A stretch of 64,000 nucleotides of DNA from Bombus terrestris. Its lineage: Eukaryota; Arthropoda; Insecta; Hymenoptera; Apidae. Positions 1 to 14,200 of this stretch are shown here, one piece after another. The notes under the pieces were generated by a model. The model searched no databases. It was not told the origin of the DNA and saw nothing but the letters and a program-made list of their open reading frames with translations. Location of the stretch: positions 620,001-684,000 of the forward strand of contig NW_025963561.1 of the NCBI RefSeq assembly GCF_910591885.1, written 5' to 3'. Every line of letters starts with the position of its first letter. Position 1 is the first letter of the stretch. A program made the position numbers and the translations under genes.

Positions 1-180
1 ATAACGTTATACGTTATAACGTAATAGTATATAACGTTATACGTTATAACGTAATAGTATATAACGTTATACGTCATATAGTGATGCGATATAACGTTAT
101 AACATATAACCTAATAGTATATAACGTTATACGACATAACGTAATATAATGTAACGTTATAGGTTACAACGTAATAGTAT
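1..180. repeat. Tail of an upstream A-type HOR copy
   Basis: Six monomers lead into the first K module: two ACGTTATAAC monomers, a GTGATGCGAT monomer, then the trio with AACATATAAC, ACGACATAAC and AGGTTACAAC. The same order precedes the K modules at about 57.2-57.37 kb and 61.5-61.7 kb. The window therefore opens inside a repeat that extends further to the left. Confidence 0.8.
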
Positions 181-210
181 ATAACGTTATACGACATATA
201 GTGATGCAGT

Positions 211-300
211 ATATCGTTATACGTCATATAGTGCGGAGATTAAACGTGATAGGTCCTATAGTGAGGGAATATAACGTTATACATTCTAACGAAATAGCAT
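211..300. repeat. K module (90-bp HOR anchor, GTGCGGAGAT), 10 copies
   Basis: Three divergent monomers in fixed order. The first ends GTGCGGAGAT, the second begins TAAACGTGAT and ends GTGAGGGAAT, and the third carries ACATTCTAAC and GAAATAGCAT. They look like a diverged version of the common trio GTGGTGCAAT / GTGATGGAAT / ACATTATAAC. GTGCGG starts at 231, 5210, 11330, 16339, 23773, 26246, 43775, 50638, 57387 and 61737. These are the best landmarks for phasing the A and N repeats. Confidence 0.9.
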
Positions 301-390
301 ATAACGTTATACGTCATAACGTAATAGTATATCACCTTATACATCATCTAGTGATGCAATATATCGTTAAACGTTAAAACGTAATACTAT

Positions 391-420
391 AAAACATCGT
401 ACGTCATATAGTCATGCGAT
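391..420. repeat. AAAACATCG landmark monomer, about 60 copies
   Basis: A monomer beginning AAAACATCGT or AAAACATCGC and usually ending GTGATGCGAT, GTGTTGCGAT or GTCATGCGAT. It is usually preceded by a monomer beginning ATAACGCTAA or ATATCGTTAA. Examples: 391, 811, 1321, 2101, 5911, 6421, 8221, 12420, 18090, 23512, 30367, 35584, 40995, 42045, 43095, 49958, 52179, 57548, 58478 and 62818. The GTAT-AAAA junction makes a TAA stop in the otherwise open plus frame, which explains why so many frames end in NVIV. Confidence 0.85.
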
Positions 421-582
421 ATAACGTTATACGTCATATAGTGATGCGATATAACGTTATACCTCATATTGTGATGCGATATAACTTTATACGTTATACC
501 ATTATTGTATACAACGTGATACGTCATAACGTAATAGTATATAACGTTATACGTCATATAGTGATGCAATATATCGTTATAT

Positions 583-600
583 GACCGAAAGAGAGGCAAT
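583..600. repeat. GACCG box: GACCGAAAGAGAGGCAAT, 30 copies in the window
   Basis: A purine-rich, GC-richer block replacing positions 13-30 of one monomer. Starts: 583, 3823, 4362, 5683, 9943, 10482, 11682, 14952, 15491, 16691, 21425, 27078, 30769, 32120, 33261, 35356, 37694, 39957, 40167, 41907, 42957, 46130 (GTCCG variant), 46610, 47030 (GAAACAG variant), 49070, 49820, 55520, 56059, 57739 and 60379. It is nearly always preceded by ATATCGTTAT and followed by AAAACGTTAT. It introduces a stop (CAA TAA) and so ends plus-strand frames with RPKERQ. Its sequence is the least like the rest of the array. Function unknown. Confidence 0.9.
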
Positions 601-3360
601 AAAACGCTATACGTCATATAGTGGTGCAATATAACGTTATAGGTCCTATAGTGATGGAATATAACGTTATACATTATAACGTAATAGTATATAGCGTTAT
701 ACATCATAACGTAATAGTATATAACGTTATACGTCATAACGTAATAGTATATAACGTTATAGGTCATATAGTAATGCAATATAACGCTAAACGTTACAAC
801 GTAATAGTATAAAACATCGTACGTCATATAGTGTTGCGATATAACGTTATACGTAATAACGTAATAGTATATAACGTTTTACGTCATAACGTAATATTAT
901 ATAACGTAGTACGTCATATAGTGGTGCAATATAACGTTATAGGTCTCATAGTGATGGAATATAACGTTATACATTATAACGTAATAATATATAACGTTAT
1001 ACGTCATAACGTAATAGTATATAACGTTATAGGTCATATGGTGGTGCAATATAACGTTATAGGTCTCATAGTGATGGAATATAACGTTATACATTATAAC
1101 GTAATAGTATATAACGTTCTACGTCATATAGTGGTGCAATATAACGCTATAGGTCCTATAGTGATGGAATATAACGTTATACATTATAACGTAATACTAT
1201 GTAACGTTATACGTCATAACGTAATAGTATATAACGTTATACGTCATAACGTAATAGTATATAACGTTATGCGTCATATAGTAATGCAATATAACGCTAA
1301 ACGTTATAACGTAATAGTATAAAACATCGCACGTCATATAGTGATGCGATATAACGTTATAGGTCCTATAGTGATGGAATATAACGTTATAGTATAAAAC
1401 GTAATAATACATAACGTTATACGTCATATAGTGGTGCAATATAACGTTATAGGCCTTATAGTGATGGAATATAACGTTATACATTATAACGTAATAGTAT
1501 ATAACGTTATACGTCATAACGTAATAGTATATAACGTTATAGGCCTTATAATGATGGAATATAACGTTATACATTATAACGTAATAGTATATAACGTTAT
1601 ACGTCATAACGTAATAGTACATAACGTTACACGTCATAAAGTAATAGTATATAACGTTATACGTCATATAGGTGTGCAATATAACGTTATAGGCCTTATA
1701 ATGATGGCATATAACGTTATACATTATAACGTAATGGTATATAACGTTTTACGTCATAACGTAATAGTATATAACGTTATACGTCATAACGTAATAGTAT
1801 ATAACGTTATAGTTCATATAGTGGTGGAATATAACGTTATAGGTCTCATAGTGATGGAATATAACGTTATACATTATAACGTAATAGTATATAACGTTAT
1901 AAGTCATATAGTGGTGCAATATAACGTTATAGGTCCTATAGTGATGGAATATATCGGTATACATTATAACGTAATATTATATAACGTTATACATCATAAC
2001 GTAATAGTATATAACGTTATACGTCATAACGTAATAGTATATAACGTTATGCATCATATAGTAATGCAATATAACGCTAAACGTTATAACGTAATAGTAT
2101 AAAACATCGTACGTCATATAGTGTTGCGATATAACGTTATACGTAATAACGTAATAGTATATAACGTTTTACGTCATAACGTAATAGTATATAACGCTGT
2201 ACGTCATATAGTGGTGCAATATAACGTTATAGGTCTCATAGTGATGGAATATAACGTTATACATTATAACGTAATAGTATATAACGTTATACGTCATAAC
2301 GTAATAGTACATAACGTTACACGTCATAAAGTAATAGTATATAACGTTATACGTCATATAGGGGTGCAATATAACGTTATAGGCCTTATAATGATGGCAT
2401 ATAACGTTATACATTATAACGTAATGGTATATAACGTTTTACGTCATAACGTAATAGTATATAACGTTATACGTCATAACGTAATAGTATATAACGTTAT
2501 ACCTCATATTGTGATGCGATATAACTTTATACGTTATAAGTTAATTGTATATAACGTGATACGTCATAACGTAATAGTATATAACGCTATACGTCATATA
2601 GAGATGCAATATAACGATATACGCCCTATAGTGATGGAATATAACGTTATACATTATAACGTAATAGTACATAACGTTATACGTTATAACGTAATAGTAT
2701 ATAACGTTTTACGTCAGAACGTAATAGTATATAACGTTATACGTCATATAGAGGTGCAATATAACGTTATAGGTCCTATAGTGATGAAATATAACGTTAT
2801 ACATTATAACGTAATAGTATATAACGTTATACGTCATATAGTGGTGCAATATAACGTTATAGGTCGTATAGTGATGGAATATAACGTTATAGAATATAAC
2901 GTAATAGTATATAACGTTATAGAATATAACGTAATAGTATATAACGTTATACCTTATAACGTAATAGTATATAACGTTTTACATCATAACGTAATAGTAT
3001 ATAACGTTATACGTCATATAGTGGTGCAATATAAGGTTATAGGTCCTATAGTGATGGAATATAACGTTGTACATTATAACGTAATAGTATATAACGCTAT
3101 ACGTCATATAGAGATGCAATATAACGATATACGCCCTATAGTGATGGAATATAACGTTATACATTATAACGTAATAGTGTATAAGTTTATACGCCATATA
3201 GTGATGCAATATAACGTTATACGTCCTATAGTGATGCAATACAACGTTATACCTTATAACCTAACAGTATATGACGTTATACATTATAACGTAATAGTAT
3301 ATAACGTTATACGTCATAACGTAATAGTATATAACGTTATACGTCATATAGTGATGCAAT

Positions 3361-3450
3361 ATATCGTTATACGTCATATAGTGAGGAGATTAAACGTTAT
3401 AGGTCCTATAGTGATGGAATATAACGTTATACATTCTAACGTAATAGCAT
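3361..3450. repeat. K' module (GTGAGGAGAT variant anchor), 9 copies
   Basis: A sister of the K module with GTGAGGAGAT in place of GTGCGGAGAT, and TAAACGTTAT in place of TAAACGTGAT. GTGAGG starts at 3381, 9501, 14510, 20983, 25105, 33749, 55078 and 60117; a GTGTGGAGAT variant lies at 51928. In three A copies the distance from K' to the next K is exactly 1829 bp. Confidence 0.88.
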
Positions 3451-3840
3451 ATAACGTTATACGTCATATTGTGATGCAATATATCGTTATACGTCCTATA
3501 GATATGCAATACAACGTTATACCTTATAACCTAACAGTATATGACGTTATACATTATAACGTAATAGTATATAACGTTATACGTCATAACGTAATAGTAT
3601 ATAACGTTATACGTTATAACGTAATAGTATATAACGTTATACGTCATATAGTGATGCAATATATCGTTATACGTCATATAGTGATGCAATATAACGTTAT
3701 ACCTCATATTGTGATGCGATATACCTTTATACGTTATAACATAATTGTATATAACGTGATACGCCATAACGTAATAGTATATAACGTTATACGTCATATA
3801 GTGATGCAATATATCGTTATATGACCGAAAGAGAGGCAAT

Positions 3841-4843
3841 AAAACGTTATACGTCATATAGTGATGCGATATAACGTTATACGTAATAACGTAATAGTAT
3901 ATAATGTTATACGCCATATTGTGATGCAATATATCGTTATACGGCCTATAGTTATGCAATACAACGTTATACCTTAAACCTAACAGTATATGACTTTATA
4001 CCTTATAACGTAATAGTATACAACGTTATACGTCATAACGTAATTGTATATAACGTTATACGTTATAACGTAATAGTATATAACGTTATACGTCATATAG
4101 TGGTGCAATATATCGTTATACGTCATATAATGATTCGATATAACGTTATACCATATAACCTAATAGTAAATAAAGTTATACGACATAACGTAATAGAATA
4201 TAACGTTATAGGTTATAACGTAATAGTATATAACGTTATACCTCATATTGTGATGCGATATACCTTTATACGTTATAACATAATTGTATATAACGTGATA
4301 CGTCAAAACGTAATAGTATATAACGTTATACGTCATATAGTGATGCAATATATCGTTATATGACCGAAAGAGAGGCAATAAAACGTTATACGTCATATAG
4401 TGATGCGATATAACGTTATACGTAATAACGTAATAGTATATAACGTTATACGCCATATTGTGATGCAATATATCGTTATACGGCCTATAGTTATGCAATA
4501 CAACGTTATACCTTATAACCTAACAGTATATGACGTTATACCTTATAACGTAATAGTATACAACGTTATACGTCATAACGTAATTGTATATAACGTTATA
4601 CGTTATAACGTAATAGTATATAACGTTATACGTCATATAGTGGTGCAATATATCGTTATACGTCATATAATGATTCGATATAACGTTATACCATATAACC
4701 TAATAGTATATAAAGTTATACGACATAACGTAATAGAATATAACGTTATAGGTCATAACGTAATAGTATATAACGTTATACCTCATATTGTGATGCGATA
4801 TAACTTTATACGTTATAACATAATTGTATATAACGTGATACGT
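3841..4843. repeat. 539-bp internal direct repeat of the A HOR
   Basis: The segment beginning after the GACCG box at 3823 (3841 to about 4304) recurs after the box at 4362 (4380 to about 4843). The offset is 539 bp because the left copy holds the 29-bp monomer at 3961. The same pair is present after 9943/10482, 14952/15491 and 55520/56059. At 21425 and 60379 there is a single box and the 539-bp unit is missing, as expected if exchange between the two direct copies had deleted one. Confidence 0.85.
3961..3989. repeat. 29-bp monomer (one-base deletion), A1 copy
   Basis: ACAACGTTAT followed by ACCTTAAACC, where the usual form is ACCTTATAACC. The same lesion occurs at 10081, 15090 and 55658, so the four repeats inherited one deletion event. 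It shifts the frame and the 30-bp register by -1. Confidence 0.93.
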
Positions 4844-5609
4844 CATATAGTTGTGCAATATATCGTTATACGTCATATAATGATGCGATATAACGTTATA
4901 CCATATAACCTAATGGTAAATAACGTTATACGAAATAACGTAATAGAATATAACGTTATAAGTTATAACGTAATAGTATATAACGTTATACCTCATATTG
5001 TGATGCGATATAACTTTATACGTTATAACTTAATTGTATATAACGTAATACGTCATAACGTAATAATCCATAACGTTATACGTCATATAGTGATGCAATG
5101 TAACGCTATACGATCTATAGTGACGGAATATAACGTTATACATTATAACGTAATAGTATATAACGTTATGCGACATATAGTGATGCAGTATATCGTTATA
5201 CGTCATATAGTGCGGAGATTAAACGTGATAGGTCCTATAGTGAGGGAATATAACGTTATACATTCTAACGAAATAGCATATAACGTTATACGTCATAACG
5301 TAATAGTATATCACCTTATACATCATCTAGTGATGCAATATATCGTTAAACGTTATAACGTAATAGTATAAAACATCGCACGTCATATAGTGATGCGATA
5401 TAACGTTATAGGTCCTATAGTGATGGAATATAACGTTATAGTATAAAACGTAATAATACATAACGTTATACGTCATATAGTGGTGCAATATAACGTTATA
5501 GGCCTTATAGTGATGGAATATAACGTTATACATTATAACGTAATAGTATATAACGTTATACGTCATAACGTAATAGTATATAACGGTATACGTAATAACG
5601 TAGTAGTAT

Positions 5610-5640
5610 ATAACGTTATACGTCATATAGTGGTTGCAAT
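5610..5640. repeat. 31-bp monomer (GTGGTTGCAAT)
   Basis: One T is added to the GTGGTGCAAT class. The preceding monomer carries ACGTAATAAC GTAGTAGTAT. The +1 shift restores the register lost at 3961. It ends plus frames with HIVVAI or a variant. Confidence 0.92.
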
Positions 5641-5850
5641 ATAACGTTATAGGTCCTATAGTGATGCAATATATCGTTATATGACCGAAAGAGAGGCAAT
5701 AAAACGCTATACGTCATATAGTGGTGCAATATAACGTTATAGGTCCTATAGTGATGGAATATAACGTTATACATTATAACGTAATAGTATATAGCGTTAT
5801 ACATCATAACGTAATAGTATATAACGTTATACGTCATAACGTAATAGTAT

Positions 5851-6870
5851 ATAACGTTATAGGTCATATAGTAATGCAATATAACGCTAAACGTTACAAC
5901 GTAATAGTATAAAACATCGTACGTCATATAGTGTTGCGATATAACGTTATACGTAATAACGTAATAGTATATAACGTTTTACGTCATAACGTAATATTAT
6001 ATAACGTAGTACGTCATATAGTGGTGCAATATAACGTTATAGGTCTCATAGTGATGGAATATAACGTTATACATTATAACGTAATAATATATAACGTTAT
6101 ACGTCATAACGTAATAGTATATAACGTTATAGGTCATATGGTGGTGCAATATAACGTTATAGGTCTCATAGTGATGGAATATAACGTTATACATTATAAC
6201 GTAATAGTATATAACGTTCTACGTCATATAGTGGTGCAATATAACGCTATAGGTCCTATAGTGATGGAATATAACGTTATACATTATAACGTAATACTAT
6301 GTAACGTTATACGTCATAACGTAATAGTATATAACGTTATACGTCATAACGTAATAGTATATAACGTTATGCGTCATATAGTAATGCAATATAACGCTAA
6401 ACGTTATAACGTAATAGTATAAAACATCGCACGTCATATAGTGATGCGATATAACGTTATAGGTCCTATAGTGATGGAATATAACGTTATAGTATAAAAC
6501 GTAATAATACATAACGTTATACGTCATATAGTGGTGCAATATAACGTTATAGGCCTTATAGTGATGGAATATAACGTTATACATTATAACGTAATAGTAT
6601 ATAACGTTATACGTCATAACGTAATAGTATATAACGTTATAGGCCTTATAATGATGGAATATAACGTTATACATTATAACGTAATAGTATATAACGTTAT
6701 ACGTCATAACGTAATAGTACATAACGTTACACGTCATAAAGTAATAGTATATAACGTTATACGTCATATAGGTGTGCAATATAACGTTATAGGCCTTATA
6801 ATGATGGCATATAACGTTATACATTATAACGTAATGGTATATAACGTTTTACGTCATAACGTAATAGTAT
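5851..6870. repeat. 1020-bp tandem duplication, left copy
   Basis: Thirty-four monomers that recur immediately downstream. The corresponding A1 stretch is about 751-1770, present once there and once in A3, so the duplication is specific to A2. Confidence 0.92.
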
Positions 6871-7890
6871 ATAACGTTATAGGTCATATAGTAATGCAAT
6901 ATAACGCTAAACGTTACAACGTAATAGTATAAAACATCGTACGTCATATAGTGTTGCGATATAACGTTATACGTAATAACGTAATAGTATATAACGTTTT
7001 ACGTCATAACGTAATATTATATAACGTAGTACGTCATATAGTGGTGCAATATAACGTTATAGGTCTCATAGTGATGGAATATAACGTTATACATTATAAC
7101 GTAATAATATATAACGTTATACGTCATAACGTAATAGTATATAACGTTATAGGTCATATGGTGGTGCAATATAACGTTATAGGTCTCATAGTGATGGAAT
7201 ATAACGTTATACATTATAACGTAATAGTATATAACGTTCTACGTCATATAGTGGTGCAATATAACGCTATAGGTCCTATAGTGATGGAATATAACGTTAT
7301 ACATTATAACGTAATACTATGTAACGTTATACGTCATAACGTAATAGTATATAACGTTATACGTCATAACGTAATAGTATATAACGTTATGCGTCATATA
7401 GTAATGCAATATAACGCTAAACGTTATAACGTAATAGTATAAAACATCGCACGTCATATAGTGATGCGATATAACGTTATAGGTCCTATAGTGATGGAAT
7501 ATAACGTTATAGTATAAAACGTAATAATACATAACGTTATACGTCATATAGTGGTGCAATATAACGTTATAGGCCTTATAGTGATGGAATATAACGTTAT
7601 ACATTATAACGTAATAGTATATAACGTTATACGTCATAACGTAATAGTATATAATGTTATAGGCCTTATAATGATGGAATATAACGTTATACATTATAAC
7701 GTAATAGTATATAACGTTATACGTCATAACGTAATAGTACATAACGTTACACGTCATAAAGTAATAGTATATAACGTTATACGTCATATAGGTGTGCAAT
7801 ATAACGTTATAGGCCTTATAATGATGGCATATAACGTTATACATTATAACGTAATGGTATATAACGTTTTACGTCATAACGTAATAGTAT
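6871..7890. repeat. 1020-bp tandem duplication, right copy
   Basis: Read row by row against the left copy, I see one substitution (T at 7655, making ATAATGTTAT). At the junction near 6870 the end of the A-type section is joined back to the monomer that reads AGGTCATATA GTAATGCAAT. This is an unequal exchange exactly in register with the 30-bp unit. Confidence 0.92.
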
Positions 7891-10080
7891 ATAACGTTAT
7901 ACGTCATAACGTAATAGTATATAACGTTATAGTTCATATAGTGGTGGAATATAACGTTATAGGTCTCATAGTGATGGAATATAACGTTATACATTATAAC
8001 GTAATAGTATATAACGTTATAAGTCATATAGTGGTGCAATATAACGTTATAGGTCCTATAGTGATGGAATATATCGGTATACATTATAACGTAATATTAT
8101 ATAACGTTATACATCATAACGTAATAGTATATAACGTTATACGTCATAACGTAATAGTATATAACGTTATGCATCATATAGTAATGCAATATAACGCTAA
8201 ACGTTATAACGTAATAGTATAAAACATCGTACGTCATATAGTGTTGCGATATAACGTTATACGTAATAACGTAATAGTATATAACGTTTTACGTCATAAC
8301 GTAATAGTATATAACGCTGTACGTCATATAGTGGTGCAATATAACGTTATAGGTCTCATAGTGATGGAATATAACGTTATACATTATAACGTAATAGTAT
8401 ATAACGTTATACGTCATAACGTAATAGTACATAACGTTACACGTCATAAAGTAATAGTATATAACGTTATACGTCATATAGGGGTGCAATATAACGTTAT
8501 AGGCCTTATAATGATGGCATATAACGTTATACATTATAACGTAATGGTATATAACGTTTTACGTCATAACGTAATAGTATATAACGTTATACGTCATAAC
8601 GTAATAGTATATAACGTTATACCTCATATTGTGATGCGATATAACTTTATACGTTATAAGTTAATTGTATATAACGTGATACGTCATAACGTAATAGTAT
8701 ATAACGCTATACGTCATATAGAGATGCAATATAACGATATACGCCCTATAGTGATGGAATATAACGTTATACATTATAACGTAATAGTACATAACGTTAT
8801 ACGTTATAACGTAATAGTATATAACGTTTTACGTCAGAACGTAATAGTATATAACGTTATACGTCATATAGAGGTGCAATATAACGTTATAGGTCCTATA
8901 GTGATGAAATATAACGTTATACATTATAACGTAATAGTATATAACGTTATACGTCATATAGTGGTGCAATATAACGTTATAGGTCGTATAGTGATGGAAT
9001 ATAACGTTATAGAATATAACGTAATAGTATATAACGTTATAGAATATAACGTAATAGTATATAACGTTATACCTTATAACGTAATAGTATATAACGTTTT
9101 ACGTCATAACGTAATAGTATATAACGTTATACGTCATATAGTGGTGCAATATAACGTTATAGGTCCTATAGTGATGGAATATAACGTTGTACATTATAAC
9201 GTAATAGTATATAACGCTATACGTCATATAGAGATGCAATATAACGATATACGCCCTATAGTGATGGAATATAACGTTATACATTATAACGTAATAGTGT
9301 ATAAGTTTATACGCCATATAGTGATGCAATATAACGTTATACGTCCTATAGTGATGCAATACAACGTTATACCTTATAACCTAACAGTATATGACGTTAT
9401 ACATTATAACGTAATAGTATATAACGTTATACGTCATAACGTAATAGTATATAACGTTATACGTCATATAGTGATGCAATATATCGTTATACGTCATATA
9501 GTGAGGAGATTAAACGTTATAGGTCCTATAGTGATGGAATATAACGTTATACATTCTAACGTAATAGCATATAACGTTATACGTCATATTGTGATGCAAT
9601 ATATCGTTATACGTCCTATAGATATGCAATACAACGTTATACCTTATAACCTAACAGTATATGACGTTATACATTATAACGTAATAGTATATAACGTTAT
9701 ACGTCATAACGTAATAGTATATAACGTTATACGTTATAACGTAATAGTATATAACGTTATACGTCATATAGTGATGCAATATATCGTTATACGTCATATA
9801 GTGATGCAATATAACGTTATACCTCATACTGTGATGCGATATACCTTTATACGTTATAACATAATTGTATATAACGTGATACGCCATAACGTAATAGTAT
9901 ATAACGTTATACGTCATATAGTGATGCAATATATCGTTATACGACCGAAAGAGAGGCAATAAAACGTTATACGTCATATAGTGATGCGATATAACGTTAT
10001 ACGTAATAACGTAATAGTATATAATGTTATACGCCATATTGTGATGCAATATATCGTTATACGGCCTATAGTTATGCAAT

Positions 10081-10109
10081 ACAACGTTATACCTTAAACC
10101 TAACAGTAT
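10081..10109. repeat. 29-bp monomer, A2 copy
   Basis: Same one-base deletion and same neighbours as at 3961, 6120 bp downstream. Confidence 0.93.
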
Positions 10110-11279
10110 ATGACTTTATACCTTATAACGTAATAGTATACAACATTATACGTCATAACGTAATTGTATATAACGTTATACGTTATAACGTAATAGTATA
10201 TAACGTTATACGTCATATAGTGGTGCAATATATCGTTATACGTCATATAATGATTCGATATAACGTTATACCATATAACCTAATAGTAAATAAAGTTATA
10301 CGACATAACGTAATAGAATATAACGTTATAGGTTATAACGTAATAGTATATAACGTTATACCTCATATTGTGATGCGATATACCTTTATACGTTATAACA
10401 TAATTGTATATAACGTGATACGTCAAAACGTAATAGTATATAACGTTATACGTCATATAGTGATGCAATATATCGTTATATGACCGAAAGAGAGGCAATA
10501 AAACGTTATACGTCATATAGTGATGCGATATAACGTTATACGTAATAACGTAATAGTATATAATGTTATACGCCATATTGTGATGCAATATATCGTTATA
10601 CGGCCTATAGTTATGCAATACAACGTTATACCTTATAACCTAACAGTATATGACGTTATACCTTATAACGTAATAGTATACAACGTTATACGTCATAACG
10701 TAATTGTATATAACGTTATACGTTATAACGTAATAGTATATAACGTTATACGTCATATAGTGGTGCAATATATCGTTATACGTCATATAATGATTCGATA
10801 TAACGTTATACCATATAACCTAATAGTATATAAAGTTATACGACATAACGTAATAGAATATAACGTTATAGGTTATAACGTAATAGTATATAACGTTATA
10901 CCTCATATTGTGATGCGATATAACTTTATACGTTATAACATAATTGTATATAACGTGATACGTCATATAGTTGTGCAATATATCGTTATACGTCATATAA
11001 TGATGCGATATAACGTTATACCATATAACCTAATGGTAAATAACGTTATACGAAATAACGTAATAGAATATAACGTTATAAGTTATAACGTAATAGTATA
11101 TAACGTTATACCTCATATTGTGATGCGATATAACTTTATACGTTATAACTTAATTGTATATAACGTGATACGTCATAACGTAACAGTATATAACGCTATA
11201 CGTCATATAGAGATGCAATATAACGATATACGCCCTATAGTGACGGAATATAACGTTATACATTATAACGTAATAGTAT

Positions 11280-14200
11280 ATAACGTTATGCGACATATAG
11301 TGATGCAGTATATCGTTATACGTCATATAGTGCGGAGATTAAACGTTATAGGTCCTATAGTGAGGTGATATAACGTTATACATTCTAACGAAATAGCATT
11401 TAAGGTTATACGTCATAACGTAATAGTATATCACCTTATACATCATCTAATGATGCAATATATCGTTAAACGTTATAACGTAATAGTATAAAACATCGTA
11501 CGTCATATAGTCATGCGATATAACGTTATACGTCATATAGTGATGCGATATAACGTTATACCTCATATTGTGATGCGATATAACTTTATACGTTATACCA
11601 TTATTGTATACAACGTGATACGTCATAACGTAATAGTATATATCGTTATACGTCATATAGTGATGCAATATATCGTTATATGACCGAAAGAGAGGCAATA
11701 AAACGCTATACGTCATATAGTGGTGCAATATAACGTTATAGGTCCTATAGTGATGGAATATAACGTTATACATTATAACGTAATAGTATATAACGTTATA
11801 CATCATAACGTAATAGTATATAACGTTATACGTCATAACGTAATAGTATATAACGTTATAGGTCATATAGTAATGCAATATAACGCTAAACGTTACAACG
11901 TAATAGTATAAAACATCGTACGTCATATAGTGTTGCGATATAACGTTATACGTAATAACGTAATAGTATATAACGTTTTACGTCATAACGTAATATTATA
12001 TAACGTAGTACGTCATATAGTGGTGCAATATAACGTTATAGGTCTCATAGTGATGGAATATAACGTTATACATTATAACGTAATAGTATATAACGTTATA
12101 CGTCATAACGTAATAGTATATAACGTTATAGGTCATATGGTGGTGCAATATAACGTTATAGGTCTCATAGTGATGGAATATAACGTTATACATTATAACG
12201 TAATAGTATATAACGTTCTACGTCATATAGTGGTGCAATATAACGCTATAGGTCCTATAGTGATGGAATATAACGTTATACATTATAACGTAATACTATG
12301 TAACGTTATACGTCATAACGTAATAGTATATAACGTTATACGTCATAACGTAATAGTATATAACGTTATGCGTCATATAGTAATGCAATATAACGCTAAA
12401 CGTTATAACGTAATAGTATAAAACATCGCACGTCATATAGTGATGCGATATAACGTTATAGGTCCTATAGTGATGGAATATAACGTTATAGTATAAAACG
12501 TAATAATACATAACGTTATACGTCATATAGTGGTGCAATATAACGTTATAGGCCTTATAGTGATGGAATATAACGTTATACATTATAACGTAATAGTATA
12601 TAACGTTATACGTCATAACGTAATAGTATATAACGTTATACGTCATAACGTAATAGTATATAACGTTATAGGCCTTATAATGATGGAATATAACGTTATA
12701 CATTATAACGTAATAGTATATAACGTTATACGTCATAACGTAATTGTACATAACGTTACACGTCATAAAGTAATAGTATATAACGTTATACGTCATATAG
12801 GTGTGCAATATAACGTTATAGGCCTTATAATGATGGCATATAACGTTATACATTATAACGTAATGGTATATAACGTTTTACGTCATAACGTAATAGTATA
12901 TAACGTTATACGTCATAACGTAATAGTATATAACGTTATAGTTCATATAGTGGTGGAATATAACGTTATAGGTCTCATAGTGATGGAATATAACGTTATA
13001 CATTATAACGTAATAGTATATAACGTTATAAGTCATATAGTGGTGCAATATAACGTTATAGGTCCTATAGTGATGGAATATATCGGTATACATTATAACG
13101 TAATATTATATAACGTTATACATCATAACGTAATAGTATATAACGTTATACGTCATAACGTAATAGTATATAACGTTATGCATCATATAGTAATGCAATA
13201 TAACGCTAAACGTTATAACGTAATAGTATAAAACATCGTACGTCATATAGTGTTGCGATATAACGTTATACGTAATAACGTAATAGTATATAACGTTTTA
13301 CGTCATAACGTAATAGTATATAACGCTGTACGTCATATAGTGGTGCAATATAACGTTATAGGTCTCATAGTGATGGAATATAACGTTATACATTATAACG
13401 TAATAGTATATAACGTTATACGTCATAACGTAATAGTACATAACGTTACACGTCATAAAGTAATAGTATATAACGTTATACGTCATATAGGGGTGCAATA
13501 TAACGTTATAGGCCTTATAATGATGGCATATAACGTTATACATTATAACGTAATGGTATATAACGTTTTACGTCATAACGTAATAGTATATAACGTTATA
13601 CGTCATAACGTAATAGTATATAACGTTATACCTCATATTGTGATGCGATATAACTTTATACGTTATAAGTTAATTGTATATAACGTGATACGTCATAACG
13701 TAATAGTATATAACGCTATACGTCATATAGAGATGCAATATAACGATATACGCCCTATAGTGATGGAATATAACGTTATAGTATAAAACGTAATAATACA
13801 TAACGTTATACGTCATAACGTAATAGTATATAACGTTTTACGTCAGAACGTAATAGTATATAACGTTATACGTCATATAGAGGTGCAATATAACGTTATA
13901 GGTCCTATAGTGATGAAATATAACGTTATACATTATAACGTAATAGTATATAACGTTATACGTCATATAGTGGTGCAATATAACGTTATAGGTCGTATAG
14001 TGATGGAATATAACGTTATAGAATATAACGTAATAGTATATAACGTTATAGAATATAACGTAATAGTATATAACGTTATACCTTATAACGTAATAGTATA
14101 TAACGTTTTACGTCATAACGTAATAGTATATAACGTTATACGTCATATAGTGGTGCAATATAAGGTTATAGGTCCTATAGTGATGGAATATAACGTTGTA

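Larger units (their letters stand above)
181..5159. repeat. Higher-order repeat A, copy A1 (4979 bp)
   Basis: This is the first full period of the A HOR, measured from the monomer before one K module (GTGCGGAGAT at 231) to the same point of the next (5210). It is 166 monomers minus one base; the missing base is in the 29-bp monomer at 3961. The order is K module, GACCG box (583), a section rich in GTGGTGCAAT / GTGATGGAAT / ACATTATAAC trios, K' module (3381), two GACCG boxes (3823, 4362) and a section rich in ACCATATAAC and ACCTCATATT trios. From about 557 to 1770 I see no difference from 5657-6870. From 1741 to 3960 I see about four substitutions against 7861-10080. Confidence 0.9.
5160..11279. 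repeat. Higher-order repeat A, copy A2 (6120 bp, enlarged)
   Basis: Same order of landmarks as A1: K at 5210, GACCG boxes at 5683, 9943 and 10482, K' at 9501. It is longer mainly because of a 1020-bp internal tandem duplication (5851-6870 and 6871-7890), plus about 120 bp of extra material between 5400 and 5640. The 31-bp monomer at 5610 marks that extra material. The K' to next-K distance is 1829 bp, exactly as in A1 and A3. Confidence 0.9.

Noticed and set aside
583..600. GACCG box as a CENP-B box
   Set aside because: Compared with the known core (TTCG followed by A/CGGG elements), the box shares no aligned core. Only the general idea of a protein-binding subset of monomers remains.
2121..3824. 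Pentapeptide-repeat protein (the frames have a five-residue period, xNVIx)
   Set aside because: The known family has A(D/N)LXX, with a small residue before D/N and mostly L/F at the centre. Here Tyr or His occupies the small position, and the rhythm follows directly from the 15-bp half-repeat of the DNA.
8241..9962. Longest plus-strand open frame (573 codons), with similar ones at 2121-3824, 13883-14953 and 58887-60380, as a gene for a YNVI-repeat protein
   Set aside because: It is open only because the 30-bp unit is a multiple of three and has one stop-free frame. It starts at any GTGATGCG/GTTGCG-derived ATG, ends at a GACCG or AAAACATCG landmark, and overlaps antisense frames of the same make-up. 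Copies differ in length through ordinary repeat variation. There is no unique domain, signal peptide, intron or promoter.
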